Shown: one piece after another, positions 7,197 to 13,071 of the stretch | Layout: the number at the start of each line of letters is the position of its first letter | Position numbering within the stretch: the stretch's first letter is position 1 | NCBI GenBank assembly: GCA_905233835.1 | Contig: CAJOGB010000024.1 | Location: 1 to 13,071, forward strand | DNA from: an uncultured Lachnospiraceae bacterium | Lineage (GTDB): Bacteria > Bacillota > Clostridia > Lachnospirales > Lachnospiraceae | Direction: 5' to 3' | Length of the DNA: 13,071 nucleotides | The notes under the pieces: generated by a model | Database searches by the model: none | Told to the model about the DNA's origin: nothing | Seen by the model: only the letters and a program-made list of their open reading frames with translations | Translations under genes and position numbers: made by a program

Positions 7197-8621
7197 ATGG
7201 ATTATAAGAGAAAAACCAAAATTATTTGTACCATTGGCCCTGCATCTCAGGATCAGGAAACTTTAAAGAAGTTAATGAAGGCAGGCATGAATGTTTGCCG
7301 TTTGAACTTTTCCCACGGAGACTATGAAGAACAGCGCGGAAAACTCGTAAATATTCGTGCGGTTCGTGAAGAACTTGGTCTTCCCGTTGCAACGCTTTTG
7401 GATACAAAGGGTCCGGAAATCCGTTTAAAGGAGTTTAAGGACGGATCCGTTCTCTTAAATGAGGGACAGGATTTTACCCTTTGCACCGATGATGTGGAAG
7501 GTGATGAGACGAAGGTTTCCATTACCTATAAGGGACTTACCTCCGATGTAAAAATCGGAGACCATATCTTAATCGATGACGGTTTGATTGAAATGATCGT
7601 TAAGGATGTGGAAGATACCCGTATTTTATGTAAGGTAGTAAACGGCGGAAAAATTTCCAACAAAAAGGGTGTAAATGTTCCGAACGTGGAACTTTCCATG
7701 GACTATATTTCGCCTAAGGATTATAAGGATTTGGTATTCGCGGTTCAGGAGGATTTTGACTTTGTGGCAGCTTCCTTTACACGTACCGCAGACGATATCC
7801 GTCAGATGCGTAAAGTATTAAAAGAGCACGGCGGAGAAAATATCGAGATTATCGCAAAGATTGAAAACAATCAGGGCGTTCAGAATATCGATGAAATCAT
7901 TGAAGAAGCAGACGGAATCATGGTAGCCCGCGGAGACATGGGTGTTGAGATTCCTCTTGAAGATGTACCGGTAATTCAGAAGATGATTATAAAAAAGGTA
8001 TATCAGGCCGGTAAGTTCGTCATCACGGCTACCCAGATGCTTGACTCCATGATTTCTCATCCGAGACCAACCAGAGCGGAAGCTACCGACGTGGCAAATG
8101 CGGTTTATGACGGAACCAGCGCTATCATGCTTTCCGGTGAAACGGCAGCAGGTAAGTATCCGGTAGAAGCGGTAGAAACCATGAGCAGAATCGCGGTTCG
8201 TACCGAGCAGGATATTAACTATATTAACCGTTTACGTAATATGGATCGCTTTGAAACACCAAGCATTACCGATGCTATTTCTCACAGCGCCTGCATGATG
8301 GCAGATGATTTAAATGCGGCCGCAGTTGTTACCGTTACAAAGTCCGGACGCACCGTCCATGCGGTATCCAAGTTCCGTCCGAACTCTCCGATTATCGGAT
8401 GCTGTACCACAGATCGTGTAGCTCGCCAGATGAATCTTTGCTGGGGTGTAACACCGATTATGTTGGATGAAGAAAGCGATCCGAATGCACTTTTCGATCA
8501 CGCCATCGAACGTGCACGTGAAGCCGGTCTTTTGGAAGAAGGAGATGTGGCGGTTCTTACTGCGGGACTTCCTCTTGGAATCTCCGGTACCACGAACCTT
8601 ATCAAAGCACAGATTGTGTAA
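7197..8621 (+). CDS. pyk: Pyruvate kinase
   Basis: It converts phosphoenolpyruvate and ADP to pyruvate and ATP, the last step of glycolysis, in the cytosol. The barrel starts with RKTKIICTIGPAS. Active-site residues are in place: Arg35, Asn37 and Ser39 in CRLNFSH, Asp69-Thr70-Lys71 in DTKGPEIR, the signature IIAKIENNQG with catalytic Lys221 and metal-binding Glu223, and ARGDMGVE with Asp247. The inserted B domain spans about 72-170, and the C-terminal regulatory domain begins near 345. Glu74 occupies the position equivalent to rabbit Glu117, which in this family goes with K+ dependence. At 474 residues it is the short form, without the extra C-terminal PEP-utiliser-like domain seen in many Bacillus and Clostridium enzymes. 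GAAAGGA ahead of the ATG serves as ribosome site. It follows arcC closely and ends in a large hairpin. Confidence 0.97.
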   Translation: MDYKRKTKIICTIGPASQDQETLKKLMKAGMNVCRLNFSHGDYEEQRGKLVNIRAVREELGLPVATLLDTKGPEIRLKEFKDGSVLLNEGQDFTLCTDDVEGDETKVSITYKGLTSDVKIGDHILIDDGLIEMIVKDVEDTRILCKVVNGGKISNKKGVNVPNVELSMDYISPKDYKDLVFAVQEDFDFVAASFTRTADDIRQMRKVLKEHGGENIEIIAKIENNQGVQNIDEIIEEADGIMVARGDMGVEIPLEDVPVIQKMIIKKVYQAGKFVITATQMLDSMISHPRPTRAEATDVANAVYDGTSAIMLSGETAAGKYPVEAVETMSRIAVRTEQDINYINRLRNMDRFETPSITDAISHSACMMADDLNAAAVVTVTKSGRTVHAVSKFRPNSPIIGCCTTDRVARQMNLCWGVTPIMLDEESDPNALFDHAIERAREAGLLEEGDVAVLTAGLPLGISGTTNLIKAQIV

Positions 8622-8641
8622 GCGATTTAGAGAATGATATT

Positions 8642-8715
8642 AAAAATAGCGAAATACTTTTTGCATAGGGCGCTTTTTTGGCGCCCGGCAAAAATGTATT
8701 TTGCTATTTTTTTGT
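8642..8715 (+). terminator. Long compound hairpin terminator after pyk
   Basis: An outer stem pairs 8642-8664 with 8688-8711 over about 23 base pairs, with one G-T wobble and one bulged base. It encloses a second GC stem, GGGCGC at 8668-8673 with GCGCCC at 8681-8686, around a TTTTTTG loop. The last bases of the outer stem run into a T tract ending near 8713. It very likely ends the arcC-pyk transcript, but it is much longer than a usual terminator. Confidence 0.85.
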
Positions 8716-8720
8716 TTTTC

Positions 8721-8747
8721 TTGAAAATAATTCTCTCTTCCTAGAAT
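8721..8747 (+). promoter_or_regulatory. Candidate upstream promoter for mglB
   Basis: TTGAAA at 8721-8726 (5 of 6 to the -35 consensus) is followed after 15 bases by TAGAAT at 8742-8747 (5 of 6 to the -10 consensus). The spacer is shorter than ideal. If used, it gives a leader of about 135 bases. Confidence 0.3.
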
Positions 8748-8772
8748 ATTCTTCTGCGAAAATTCGATACGA

Positions 8773-8799
8773 AAGAATTTTTAAGAATAAAAGAAGAAT
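8773..8799 (+). repeat. Three AAGAAT repeats phased at about one DNA turn
   Basis: AAGAAT occurs at 8773-8778, 8783-8788 and 8794-8799, so starts are 10 and 11 bases apart on the same DNA face. The stretch lies 28-59 bases upstream of a possible -10 box (CATAAT, 8827-8832) that has no good -35. This is where an activator would bind, but the sequence is AT-rich and chance is possible. Confidence 0.35.
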
Positions 8800-8826
8800 T
8801 TTCAATTTTAATCGTTTTCGGATTCG

Positions 8827-8855
8827 CATAATATGTTCGTGTAGCAAACGTTACA
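8827..8855 (+). promoter_or_regulatory. Candidate -10 box with overlapping palindromic operator before mglB
   Basis: CATAAT at 8827-8832 resembles a -10 box. Just downstream, TGTAGCAAACGTTACA at 8840-8855 is an imperfect inverted repeat with TGTA and TACA arms and would overlap the transcription start. Its form loosely recalls LacI-family or CcpA cre sites, but it does not fit the cre consensus well. The binding protein is unknown. Confidence 0.3.
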
Positions 8856-8888
8856 AGGGTAACTAAAATGTAAGGGAGGAAATCTACT

Positions 8889-9974
8889 ATGAAGAAAAAG
8901 TTACTTAGTTTAATGCTTTCACTCGCTATGGTAGCAACCATTTTCGCAGGCTGCGGAAAATCAGGCGACACAGCTACCACAGGCGACGCAACAACAGTTG
9001 AAGACGCAGCAGACGCTGCAGCAGATGCTGTTGGAAACTCTGATTTAGCTGATAAGAAAGTCGGCGTATGTATTTATCAGTTCGCTGATAACTTTATGAC
9101 TTTGTTCCGTACAGAGTTAGAGAATTACCTCATTGCTCAGGGATTCTCAAAAGAAAACATCACAATCCAGGATGGTGCTAATGACCAGGCTACACAGACA
9201 GGTCAGATTCAGGCATTCATCGCTGATGGCGTAGATGTATTAATCATCAACCCTGTTAACTCTTCTTCAGCAGCAACCATTACCGACATGGTAGTAGACG
9301 CAGGCATCCCATTGGTTTACATCAACCGTGAGCCGGATGCAGACGAAGAACAGCGTTGGGCTGATAACAACTGGGATGTATGCTATGTAGGATGTGACGC
9401 TCGTCAGTCCGGTACATATCAGGGTGAAATCATTGCTGATCTTGGTCTTGATGCTATCGACTTCAACGGAAACGGAAAAGTTGATTACGTTATGATTAAG
9501 GGTGATCCTGAAAACATAGATGCTCAGTATCGTACAGAGTACTCTATCAAAGCTTTGGAAGACGCAGGTCTTGAAGTTAACAAGCTTGATGAGCAGGTTG
9601 GTATGTGGGATCAGGCTCAGGGTAACCAGTTAGTAGCAAACGCATTATCTAAATACGGTAATGACCTTGAAGTTGTTTTCTGTAACAACGATGCTATGGC
9701 ACTTGGTGCTTTAGAGGCTATTCAGGCAGCCGGACGTACTGTTGGCGAAGATATCTACCTTGTAGGTGTTGATGCTCTTACAGAAGTTTGTGAAGACGTT
9801 CTTAAGGGAACCATTACCGGTACCGTATTCAACGATCACATTTCTCAGGCTGACTCTGCAGCAGATGCAGCAATCAACTACATCACAGGCGGATCCAATG
9901 AACATTACATTGGCTGCGATTACAAGAAAGTAACCAAAGACAACGCACAGGATATTCTTGATCTTCTTAAATAA
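8889..9974 (+). CDS. mglB: Galactose/glucose-type sugar-binding lipoprotein of an ABC importer
   Basis: It captures sugar outside the cell and delivers it to the MglAC membrane complex. A lipoprotein signal (1-21) ends in FAGC with Cys22 as the lipid-carrying residue, followed by a Thr/Ala/Asp-rich linker (about 24-50) and a periplasmic-binding-protein family 1 fold (about 56-361). Compared from memory with E. coli MglB, most pocket residues are kept: Asp67, Phe69, Asn146, Asp211, Arg215, Trp240, Asn267, Asp295 and Asn315. The position of E. coli His152 is Asn209. A calcium-loop-like segment DFNGNGKVD (191-199) plus Glu261 also matches MglB. GGGAGGA at 8874-8880 is a very strong ribosome site. 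It is the first gene of the transporter operon, with a hairpin after it. Galactose, methyl-galactoside or glucose is likely, but the pocket change leaves specificity open. Confidence 0.9.
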   Translation: MKKKLLSLMLSLAMVATIFAGCGKSGDTATTGDATTVEDAADAAADAVGNSDLADKKVGVCIYQFADNFMTLFRTELENYLIAQGFSKENITIQDGANDQATQTGQIQAFIADGVDVLIINPVNSSSAATITDMVVDAGIPLVYINREPDADEEQRWADNNWDVCYVGCDARQSGTYQGEIIADLGLDAIDFNGNGKVDYVMIKGDPENIDAQYRTEYSIKALEDAGLEVNKLDEQVGMWDQAQGNQLVANALSKYGNDLEVVFCNNDAMALGALEAIQAAGRTVGEDIYLVGVDALTEVCEDVLKGTITGTVFNDHISQADSAADAAINYITGGSNEHYIGCDYKKVTKDNAQDILDLLK

Positions 9975-10011
9975 GTAACAAATACGATCTAAGATAGTTA
10001 AGTTGTAGCGG

Positions 10012-10037
10012 GTGCGGGGTGAAACTTCACCCCGCAC
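10012..10037 (+). promoter_or_regulatory. Strong intergenic hairpin between mglB and mglA
   Basis: GTGCGGGGTGAA at 10012-10023 is perfectly complementary to TTCACCCCGCAC at 10026-10037. It is followed by TATTTTATG, not a clean T run. It probably acts as a leaky terminator or a 3' mRNA stabiliser, giving more binding protein than ATPase and permease, as is common in sugar ABC operons. It lies 37 bases after the mglB stop and 49 before the mglA start. Confidence 0.75.
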
Positions 10038-10086
10038 TATTTTATGAAATAGGAAATTTACGGGAGCAATAATAGGAGGAACATGG

Positions 10087-10557
10087 ATGGCTGATTATAA
10101 GCTGGAACTCAAAGGCGTCAGCAAGTCCTTCCCCGGCGTTAAGGCGTTGGACAATGTACAGTTGTCCATCAGACCTGGTACGGTTCACGCATTAATGGGC
10201 GAGAACGGAGCCGGAAAATCGACTTTGATGAAGTGTCTCTTCGGTATTTATAAAATGGATGCCGGAGAAATCTTGCTGGATGGCGAAAAAGTAGAAATTA
10301 ACAATCCGGACGAAGCCATGAAACATGGTATTGCCATGGTACATCAGGAACTTCAGCCGGTACCCGCAAGAACAGTTGCGGAAAACTTATTCTTGGGACG
10401 TTTTCCACTTGGTGGAAAACAATGTATAAAGAAACCCGTCATTGGCTTGACGAGGTTGGCATGGATTTCGACGAAAAAGCATTGCTTGGAAGTCTGTCTA
10501 TCGGACAGATGCAGTCTGTTGAAATTGCAAAAGCAGTTTCTCAGGAAGCAAAAGTAG
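10087..10557 (+). CDS. mglA: Sugar ABC transporter ATPase, N-terminal fragment of split mglA
   Basis: This holds the first part of the first nucleotide-binding domain of an MglA-type ATPase. Residues 1-111 are homologous: SKSFPGVKALD, Walker A GENGAGKST (38-46), IAMVHQELQPV with the Q-loop Gln at 87, and ENLFLGRFPLGG. From residue 112 to the stop the translation no longer looks like the family, because the true coding sequence continues in another frame (see 10422-11570). The fragment alone lacks signature, Walker B and H-loop, so it cannot be a working ATPase. AGGAGGA at 10074-10080 is a very strong ribosome site; the nearby ATG at 10083 is followed by a stop after three codons, so 10087 is the start. 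Neighbours are mglB upstream and mglC downstream. The break is a real frameshift mutation, a sequencing or assembly error, or a recoding site; the first two are more likely. Confidence 0.75.
   Translation: MADYKLELKGVSKSFPGVKALDNVQLSIRPGTVHALMGENGAGKSTLMKCLFGIYKMDAGEILLDGEKVEINNPDEAMKHGIAMVHQELQPVPARTVAENLFLGRFPLGGKQCIKKPVIGLTRLAWISTKKHCLEVCLSDRCSLLKLQKQFLRKQK
10408..10424 (+). other. Frame change inside mglA
   Basis: Homology leaves frame 1 at about 10419 (after GRFPLGGK) and resumes in frame 3 at or just before the ATG at 10422 (MYKET). A step back by one base on the A run at 10416-10419 would join the two. E. coli MglA has about seven residues between GRYPTKG and MYRET, and here nearly all are missing, so a small deletion is likely along with the frame change. 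Confidence 0.8.
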
Positions 10558-11570
10558 TTATTTTGGATGAGCCTACATCATCTCTTTCAGATAACGAAGT
10601 AGAGACCCTTTTCCGCATTATGAATGATTTGCGTGACAAGGGCGTAGCAATGATTTACATATCACATAAAATGGATGAGATTAAACGTATCGCTGATGAT
10701 ATTACCATCATGCGAGACGGCACATATGTAGGAACCTGGCCTGCAGAAGAAATCTCAATGGATGAGATTATTACAAAGATGGTAGGTCGTGAACTTACAA
10801 ACGTGTATCCGGAAAAGAAACACAAGATTGACGATGAAGTGGTTCTTGAAGTAAAGGGAGTATCATCCATTCATGAAAGATCTTTCCAGGATGTAAGCTT
10901 TAAATTACGTAAAGGCGAGATCCTAGGTTTCGGCGGCTTGGTCGGAGCACAAAGAACAGAGCTTTTGGAAGGTATCTTCGGTATCCGCGGAAAATCCGCC
11001 GGAGAGGTTTATGTTAAGGGCAAAAAAGTTAACATTGAACATCCGATTGATGCTATGAATGCCGGTATCGGATTAATTACCGAGGATCGTCGAGGAAACG
11101 GTATTTTCGGATGCCTTTCCATCAAAGACAATGTTGGTATTTCCGTATATAACAAGTATTTAAAAGCAGGTTTTGTATTGGATCATCCTTCTATCAATAA
11201 AGTAGTGGATGAAAGTATTGATAAACTTCGCATTAAGACACCGAGCAGTAAGGAATTGATTCAAAACCTTTCCGGTGGTAACCAGCAGAAGGTTATCGTA
11301 TCCCGCTGGTTGGCAAACGATCCGGATATTTTAATCATGGATGAGCCGACACGCGGTATCGACGTTGGTGCAAAACATGAGATTTACGAAATTATGGAAG
11401 ACTTGGCAGAACAGGGCAAAGCCATTATCATGATTTCGTCTGAAATGGCAGAATTACTTGGTATGTCTGATCGAATCTGCGTTATGTGTAACGGTAAGCT
11501 GACCGGTGAAATTGATGATCCAAAACAGATGACACAGGAAAATGTAATGCAGTTAGCAACGCAGTTTTAG
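10422..11570 (+). CDS. mglA: Sugar ABC transporter ATPase, C-terminal fragment of split mglA
   Basis: This carries the rest of the MglA-type double ATPase. It has the end of domain 1, with signature LSIGQMQ (25-31), Walker B VVILDEP (45-51) and H-loop His82. Domain 2 follows (about 140-382), with the degenerate Walker A GGLVGAQRTE (171-180) normal for this family, LSGGNQQK (283-290), IMDEPTRGIDVGAK and an ISSEMAELLG switch region. With the 111 good residues of the upstream fragment the total is near 494, slightly short of the roughly 506 of E. coli MglA. The ATG at 10422 matches an internal Met of intact relatives, so it need not be a natural start, though GGTGGA at 10411-10416 could serve as a weak ribosome site. 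The coding sequence is intact after the break, with no further stops, which suggests a recent or artificial lesion. mglC follows after 14 bases. Confidence 0.8.
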   Translation: MYKETRHWLDEVGMDFDEKALLGSLSIGQMQSVEIAKAVSQEAKVVILDEPTSSLSDNEVETLFRIMNDLRDKGVAMIYISHKMDEIKRIADDITIMRDGTYVGTWPAEEISMDEIITKMVGRELTNVYPEKKHKIDDEVVLEVKGVSSIHERSFQDVSFKLRKGEILGFGGLVGAQRTELLEGIFGIRGKSAGEVYVKGKKVNIEHPIDAMNAGIGLITEDRRGNGIFGCLSIKDNVGISVYNKYLKAGFVLDHPSINKVVDESIDKLRIKTPSSKELIQNLSGGNQQKVIVSRWLANDPDILIMDEPTRGIDVGAKHEIYEIMEDLAEQGKAIIMISSEMAELLGMSDRICVMCNGKLTGEIDDPKQMTQENVMQLATQF

Positions 11571-11584
11571 GGAGGAAAATAATA

Positions 11585-12574
11585 ATGGAAAAAACAACTA
11601 CACAAAAAGTGCAGGATTTCCTGATTAATTACGGTGTAATCCTGATCATGGTTATCTTGGTTGTATATACAGGTGCGACTCAGTCGAACTTTTTATCCGT
11701 AGGTAACTTTAACAACATTTTGCTTAATATGAGCTCACGTCTTGTAATTGCTCTTGGTATTGCAGGCTGCGTTATCACCGCAGGCTGTGACCTTTCTGCA
11801 GGTCGTATTATCGGACTCGGCGGATGTATTGCAGGTACTCTTCTTCAGAAGATTGATTACTCCGGTAAGTTTTATCCGGACATGCAGCCTTGGAACGTAT
11901 TCTTGGCACTTGCATTCGTAATGCTTATTTGTGCTTGCTGTGGTGCGGTATCCGGTTTCTTTATCGCTTACCTTCATGTACCGCCATTCATCGCAACACT
12001 TGCTATGATGGAAATTGTATATGGTGCAAATCTTCTTTACACCAACGCAACTCCGCTTGGTGGATATACACCGGAATATACCGCAGTATCATCCGGAAGA
12101 TTTTTATTCTTAAATTATCAGATTTGGATTGCGATTATTGTTGCAGCTATTACATGGTTTATCTTTAATATGACCCGTCATGGTAAATATATGTATGCAA
12201 TCGGTGGAAACCCACAGGCTGCAGAAGTTGCCGGTGTTCCGGTAAAGAAGACCATGGTTATCATTTATGCTAAGGCAGCAGCTATGTACGGTTTGGCAGG
12301 ATTTATGCTGGGCGCTCGTGCAGGTGGTGCTTCTGTTAACTTAGGCTTAGGTTACGAAATGGAAGCAATCGCTGCATGTACCATCGGTGGTGTATCCGTA
12401 ACCGGTGGTCGAGGAAAAGTTTCTTCAGCCATCATCGGTGTCGCAGTATTCGAATTGATGAAGGCGGCTCTCCAGTTCCTCGGAGTAGATGCAAATGCTC
12501 AGTGGATTGCAATCGGTGTAATTATCTTTATTGCAATCTCTCTCGACATCCGTAAATACGTTGCCCGTAAATAA
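11585..12574 (+). CDS. mglC: Galactose/glucose-type ABC transporter permease
   Basis: This is the membrane channel subunit that works with MglB and MglA. The 329-residue protein has about eight to ten hydrophobic segments, including about 16-30, 52-85, 104-130, 133-150, 178-196, 225-245 and 303-320. Family motifs are ITAGCDLSAGRIIGLGG (64-80), VPPFIATLAMM (132-142), the cytoplasmic coupling segment GGNPQAAEVAGVPVKK (207-222) and IGGVSVTGGRGKV (267-279). Its length is close to that of E. coli MglC. GGGAGG at 11570-11575 is a strong ribosome site overlapping the end of mglA and the ATG fits it well. It is the last gene of the operon and is followed by a terminator. RbsC and XylH are relatives; the MglB-like partner makes MglC the better name. 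The gene is intact despite the broken ATPase before it. Confidence 0.92.
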   Translation: MEKTTTQKVQDFLINYGVILIMVILVVYTGATQSNFLSVGNFNNILLNMSSRLVIALGIAGCVITAGCDLSAGRIIGLGGCIAGTLLQKIDYSGKFYPDMQPWNVFLALAFVMLICACCGAVSGFFIAYLHVPPFIATLAMMEIVYGANLLYTNATPLGGYTPEYTAVSSGRFLFLNYQIWIAIIVAAITWFIFNMTRHGKYMYAIGGNPQAAEVAGVPVKKTMVIIYAKAAAMYGLAGFMLGARAGGASVNLGLGYEMEAIAACTIGGVSVTGGRGKVSSAIIGVAVFELMKAALQFLGVDANAQWIAIGVIIFIAISLDIRKYVARK

Positions 12575-12616
12575 TTTTTCCGGGGATATACACACGGAAG
12601 AACCTATTAGAATCTG

Positions 12617-12649
12617 GCGGTCAGGGGTAGTCCTGACCGCTGGTTTTTT
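12617..12649 (+). terminator. Intrinsic terminator of the mgl operon
   Basis: GCGGTCAGG at 12617-12625 pairs perfectly with CCTGACCGC at 12632-12640 around a 6-base loop. TGG and a six-T run (12644-12649) follow. Confidence 0.93.
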
Positions 12650-12656
12650 GTATAAT
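12628..12656 (+). promoter_or_regulatory. Candidate promoter for the small membrane protein gene
   Basis: A perfect TATAAT at 12651-12656 sits directly after the terminator T run. At 17-base spacing the -35 would be TAGTCC (3 of 6) inside the terminator stem. It is 36 bases before the next ATG. The weak -35 keeps confidence low. Confidence 0.35.
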
Positions 12657-12691
12657 TACTAGGAGTAAACAAGGAAGAAAGGACAGTTCTT

Positions 12692-13021
12692 ATGTTACCC
12701 ATCGAAGTGATTTTGGAATTGACATGGATCCCGCTGATTGCATTTGCTATGAGCTTTGTGGCAGGGCTTCACATGTTATTGACGAAAAGACGCCCTATGT
12801 ATTTAAAAACAAGAGGAGATAACAGACCTTTACAGGATGAGGCCCGCTACGCAAAAGTAGGAGGCCTGCTTTTGCTGTTTTTGGCGGCGGGAGCCATCGG
12901 TATGTGTGTGTTGTTATTTTTTAACGTTATAATGGCATTTGCGGAAGTGGTGGTAGTATTTGTGATTTTTGCCATCCTTTGGAGACGAATGTCCGTAAAA
13001 TATGGCCCGCTGGGTTATTAG
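12692..13021 (+). CDS. Small membrane protein of unknown function
   Basis: I do not recognise this 109-residue protein. It has a hydrophobic segment at about 8-30, a basic and polar loop (about 31-54, including TKRRPMYLKTRGDNR), two closely spaced hydrophobic segments at about 55-78 and 79-96, and a short basic tail, so three membrane helices are likely. There is no signal peptidase site or catalytic motif that I can see. AAAGGA at 12678-12683 is a good ribosome site 8 bases before the ATG, and coding-like base use supports a real gene. The shape (two or three helices with a charged loop) recalls short integral membrane families such as the DUF3784-like group, but I cannot assign one. The response regulator start lies 12 bases downstream, so they are likely cotranscribed and may belong to one signalling unit. 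Confidence 0.75.
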   Translation: MLPIEVILELTWIPLIAFAMSFVAGLHMLLTKRRPMYLKTRGDNRPLQDEARYAKVGGLLLLFLAAGAIGMCVLLFFNVIMAFAEVVVVFVIFAILWRRMSVKYGPLGY

Positions 13022-13033
13022 TAAGGAAGACTT

Positions 13034-13071
13034 ATGCGTACTTATTCTGTGCTTCTCGTAGACGATGAAGA
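13034..13071 (+). CDS. Two-component response regulator, N-terminal start only (3' end outside window)
   Basis: The ATG at 13034, with AAGGAAG at 13023-13029 as ribosome site, opens MRTYSVLLVDDE before the window ends. The VLLVDDE strand with its acidic pair is the hallmark of the receiver domain, which takes a phosphate from a sensor kinase onto a later Asp. The start resembles YesN/AraC-type regulators often found beside sugar ABC transporters in Clostridia, so control of the adjacent mgl operon is possible. Output domain and target cannot be seen. Confidence 0.85.
   Translation, partial: MRTYSVLLVDDE

Noticed and set aside
8840..8855. CcpA cre site before mglB
   Set aside because: The element has a central CG but misses several consensus positions and has the wrong arm spacing; kept only as an unassigned inverted repeat.
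8678..8866. 62-codon plus-strand frame in the pyk-mglB gap
   Set aside because: It begins inside the terminator hairpin with a TTG, has no ribosome site, and its Phe/Lys/Arg/Ile-rich translation reflects AT-rich non-coding DNA.
8755..8888. Riboswitch in the mglB leader
   Set aside because: The leader is AT-rich with one weak 8-base complementarity (8758-8765 with 8796-8803) and no motif of a known riboswitch class.
10416..10422. Classical programmed -1 frameshift heptamer in mglA
   Set aside because: The run GGAAAAC does not fit X-XXY-YYZ in the reading frame, no stimulatory stem was evident, and missing residues point to a deletion instead.

Overview
The window looks like chromosomal DNA of a low-to-moderate GC anaerobic Firmicute, most likely a member of the Clostridia close to Lachnospiraceae. 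This rests on strong AGGAGG-type ribosome binding sites, tightly packed co-directional genes, the lipoprotein sugar-binding protein and the gene content. It is an inference, because no rRNA or marker-level comparison was possible. All genes lie on the + strand and no mobile element, CRISPR array, tRNA or rRNA was seen. The longest stretch without a gene is 267 bases (8622-8888).

Region 1 (1-4700) is a cell-surface polysaccharide operon. It holds the C-terminal part of a UDP-sugar pyrophosphorylase (UDPGP type), a WbaP-like polyprenyl-phosphate sugar-1-phosphate transferase that starts lipid-linked assembly, a two-domain family 2 glycosyltransferase and a LytR-CpsA-Psr (LCP) ligase-type protein. 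They are packed with overlaps or 0-11 base gaps and end at a clear intrinsic terminator. The set spells out nucleotide-sugar supply, first sugar on the lipid carrier, chain extension and attachment to the wall. Region 2 (4700-6190) is a single membrane-anchored HtrA/DegP serine protease with its own terminator.

Region 3 (6190-8715) is a carbamate kinase / pyruvate kinase pair, two enzymes that make ATP by substrate-level phosphorylation. It closes with an unusually long compound hairpin. Region 4 (8715-12650) is a galactose/glucose-type ABC importer, mglB-mglA-mglC. A strong hairpin lies between mglB and mglA, and a possible activator/operator region lies upstream of mglB. The ATPase gene mglA is broken by a reading-frame change near base 10419, so it reads as two overlapping ORFs. 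Region 5 (12650-13071) holds a small unknown membrane protein and the first 12 codons of a two-component response regulator.

The families here are well known and I see no wholly new system. The points most worth a second look are the split mglA, the degenerate DXD motifs in both halves of the glycosyltransferase, the His-to-Asn change in the MglB sugar pocket, the divergent carbamate kinase with no arginine deiminase genes beside it, and the structured regions around mglB.
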